NCBI GenBank assembly: GCA_030698405.1
Contig: JAUYMU010000012.1
Coordinates: 21,707 to 85,706, forward strand
Origin: Bacteroidota bacterium
GTDB lineage: Bacteria > Bacteroidota > Bacteroidia > Bacteroidales > Prolixibacteraceae
DNA: 64,000 bases
Reading direction: 5' to 3'
The position numbers were made by a program, and so were the translations under genes. Each line of letters starts with the position of its first letter. The first letter of the stretch is position 1. This document shows, one piece after another, positions 62,516 through 64,000 of the stretch. The notes below the pieces were generated by a model. That model ran no database searches. It had not been told where the DNA came from and worked only from the letters and a program-made list of their open reading frames with translations.

Positions 62516-63232
62516 CTATTTCGCTTTAATCGCGTTCATTACTTTTTCTTCTGATAATTCTTTGGTGCAGAAAAACCAGTCGTAGCATTTTACACCTTCT
62601 TCTTTAGCTTCCATGCGATCTTTGGCCACTCCGCACGATCCGGCTGGAGGTACAATCACCGCATCGCCTGGACGCCAGTCAGCAGGCATGGCAACGCCGA
62701 AACTGTCAGCCGCCTGAAGAGCGATAACAACACGCATCAGTTCGTCGAAATTACGGCCAAGCGACAATGGATAATAAATCATTGCGCGGATAATTCCTAT
62801 CGGATCAATGAAGAACACAGCACGTACCGCTTTTGTATTGCTTTCGCCCGGTTGAATCATGCCGTATTTCTTGGCAACTTCCATTGTAATGTCTTCAATC
62901 AAAGGGAAATTAACTTCCACATTCTTCATCCCTTTGTATTCAATTTTTTCCTTGATGGTGCGCAGCCAGGCAATGTGGCTGTAAAGACCATCAACTGATA
63001 AACCAACGAGTTCACAATTGAATGCACGGAATTCTGCTTCCATCGAAGCGAAAGTCATAAACTCCGAAGTACAAACAGGTGTAAAGTCGGCTGGGTGACT
63101 AAACAGAATAACCCATTTTCCAGAATAATCAGAAGGGAAATTGATAGGTCCCTGCGTTGTAACTGCTTTAAATTCAGGTGCTGCTTCGCCAATTCTTGGC
63201 AATACCATCATTACTTGATTTGTTGTTTCCAT
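62516..63232 (-). CDS. Peroxiredoxin of the Prx6/archaeal type
   Basis: The protein has 238 residues. The peroxidatic cysteine is Cys54 in FTPVCTSEF. The C-terminal arm has Cys216 and Cys222 in KCYDWFFC, the arrangement of archaeal two-Cys Prx6-like enzymes, plus Cys200. It reduces hydrogen peroxide and organic peroxides with an external thiol donor. It lies 18 bp after the DPSL ferritin-like gene, so the two form an oxidative-stress operon that ends at a strong terminator. Confidence 0.94.
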   Translation of the reverse strand: METTNQVMMVLPRIGEAAPEFKAVTTQGPINFPSDYSGKWVILFSHPADFTPVCTSEFMTFASMEAEFRAFNCELVGLSVDGLYSHIAWLRTIKEKIEYKGMKNVEVNFPLIEDITMEVAKKYGMIQPGESNTKAVRAVFFIDPIGIIRAMIYYPLSLGRNFDELMRVVIALQAADSFGVAMPADWRPGDAVIVPPAGSCGVAKDRMEAKEEGVKCYDWFFCTKELSEEKVMNAIKAK

Positions 63233-63250
63233 AATTCAAAGTTTTAAAAT

Positions 63251-63763
63251 TTATAACCTCATTTTTTTAAATTCTTCTTTCATTCTTCTGATATCGGTAA
63301 GCCAATCTTCGATATCATTTTCATGTTCAAGTTCTTCGTTCAGGATTGTTGTAGCCATAGCGTGTGTGGTATGATCAGCCCCGCTGGTAAAATCAGCAAT
63401 TTCTTTGTAGCGTTGTATAGCACAACGTTCACCTTTCAGGTTTTGTTCAAGAATAACCTCTACATAAGGATCGGTCGGTGCATCGTAAGAGCAACGGCTA
63501 AGTTTAGGCCACTCTGCCGGATCGAGAACAGGTGTTCCTCCCAATTGAATAATGCGGCTTACAACCAATACGGCATGTCCTAATTCCTGATTGGCATGAA
63601 CCAGAAGTTCAGGTTCAACTTCACTTCGCATCGGGCCTTCCATCAGTCTTGCGCCAATCCAGTATTGATAATAGGCGAGCCACTCTTCAGCAAGTGCGGC
63701 ATTTAGCATGTCAATTAATTTCGGTACATCTAATGATAAAATGTTTACTGCTTGTTTTCCCAT
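63251..63763 (-). CDS. DPSL/thioferritin-like iron-storage protein
   Basis: The protein has 170 residues in a four-helix bundle. Likely di-iron ligands are Glu27, Glu60, His63 (ANQELGHA), Glu112 and Glu144/His147 (LNEELEHEND). Cys91 and Cys114 are at the positions of the cysteine pair that marks DPSL (thioferritin) proteins of archaea and Bacteroides. Such dodecameric cages oxidise iron using peroxide and protect DNA. It is co-transcribed with the peroxiredoxin. Confidence 0.85.
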   Translation of the reverse strand: MGKQAVNILSLDVPKLIDMLNAALAEEWLAYYQYWIGARLMEGPMRSEVEPELLVHANQELGHAVLVVSRIIQLGGTPVLDPAEWPKLSRCSYDAPTDPYVEVILEQNLKGERCAIQRYKEIADFTSGADHTTHAMATTILNEELEHENDIEDWLTDIRRMKEEFKKMRL

Positions 63764-63877
63764 AATTTATAGTTTTTGATTTTTGATTGAATAGAAAATT
63801 TCTACTGTATGATTTCTGTTTTTTTTTGGATTTCGAAACAAATATAAGAAATATAACCTGAGTAAGCAAAAGTTCAT

Positions 63878-63897
63878 TATATTTGTATCGAACAAAT
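63878..63897 (+). promoter_or_regulatory. -7 element and dyad before the DUF134 gene
   Basis: TATATTTG (63878-63885) matches the consensus exactly. It overlaps a palindrome ATTTGT-N5-ACAAAT (63881-63897), a possible operator covering the start of transcription. The ATG is at 63908. Confidence 0.5.
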
Positions 63898-63907
63898 GCT
63901 CATAACT

Positions 63908-64000
63908 ATGGCGCGGCCAAAAAGAATACGAAAGATGACAAATCCCCCACATTTCAAGGGATTTAGGCCCATTGGCCTGCCGGAAGAAAACAATCCGGTA
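63908..64000 (+). CDS. DUF134 (UPF0251) predicted DNA-binding protein, 5' part
   Basis: Only the first 31 codons are in the window. MARPKRIRKM followed by PPHFKGFRPIG is the well-conserved start of the DUF134 family, small helix-turn-helix proteins common in anaerobes. It is divergent from the DPSL/peroxiredoxin operon and could regulate it or itself (inference). The palindrome overlapping its promoter would fit autoregulation. Confidence 0.8.
   Translation, partial: MARPKRIRKMTNPPHFKGFRPIGLPEENNPV

Overview
The window is a chromosomal segment of a Bacteroidota bacterium, most likely of the order Marinilabiliales or a close relative (taxonomic inference). The support is the conserved gene orders bamD-rpoZ-coaBC-DUF4835-recN, cmk-ispH-pfkA and divergent aroQ/xerD; start regions preceded by the Bacteroidota -7 element TAnnTTTG instead of Shine-Dalgarno sequences; many Bacteroidota-specific families (DUF4835, DUF2807, DUF5107); and secreted proteins with signal peptides ending in AQ or SQ. 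No tRNA, rRNA, CRISPR array, transposase or prophage gene was seen.

Layout. 1-4.8 kb: envelope and housekeeping operon (bamD 3' end, RNA polymerase omega, CoaBC, DUF4835, RecN). 4.9-16.9 kb: an iron-type alcohol dehydrogenase, a small membrane protein, a DUF2807 protein, GTP cyclohydrolase I, YwbE, a MOSC protein, cmk-ispH-pfkA, a chemoreceptor, and PriA. 17-23.9 kb: a type III restriction-modification operon (mod first, res last) with an SMC/OLD-like ATPase and a TOPRIM-like protein nested between the two subunits. 24-30.7 kb: outer-membrane and DUF2807/DUF4097-type envelope proteins, a CPA2 antiporter, and an ECF sigma/anti-sigma pair. 30.8-31.8 kb: a TldD/PmbA-family pseudogene.

31.9-42.5 kb: carbohydrate genes, namely a sugar-isomerase-like lipoprotein, an AraC regulator, a sugar MFS transporter, a GH2-family lipoprotein, a DUF5107/TPR protein and a decayed GH106-type glycosidase. 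42.5-47.7 kb: three tandem copies of a CaCA sodium/calcium antiporter, then ornithine carbamoyltransferase and carbamate kinase. 48-58 kb: FtsK, a LolA-like carrier, pyruvate kinase, aroQ, XerD, and GTP- and ATP-type PEP carboxykinases facing away from each other across one intergenic region. 58-64 kb: a respiratory or sulfur cluster (octaheme cytochrome c, membrane cytochrome b, two YeeE/YedE sulfur-transporter proteins, one carrying a degenerate rhodanese domain), then a peroxiredoxin, a thioferritin-like DPSL protein and the start of a DUF134 regulator.

Two things stand out. The ATPase/TOPRIM pair inside the type III R-M operon looks like a second defence module guarding or coupled to the first. 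A family of GC-rich palindromic mini-elements (nine copies noted) recurs in the window. Several lie inside reading frames without breaking them, three of them in mod and two in the DUF5107 gene, and others supply the C-termini of the MFS and GH2 proteins. Pyruvate kinase, two PEP carboxykinases, PfkA, carbamate kinase and the octaheme cytochrome together suggest a facultatively or strictly anaerobic, sugar-using life style (inference).
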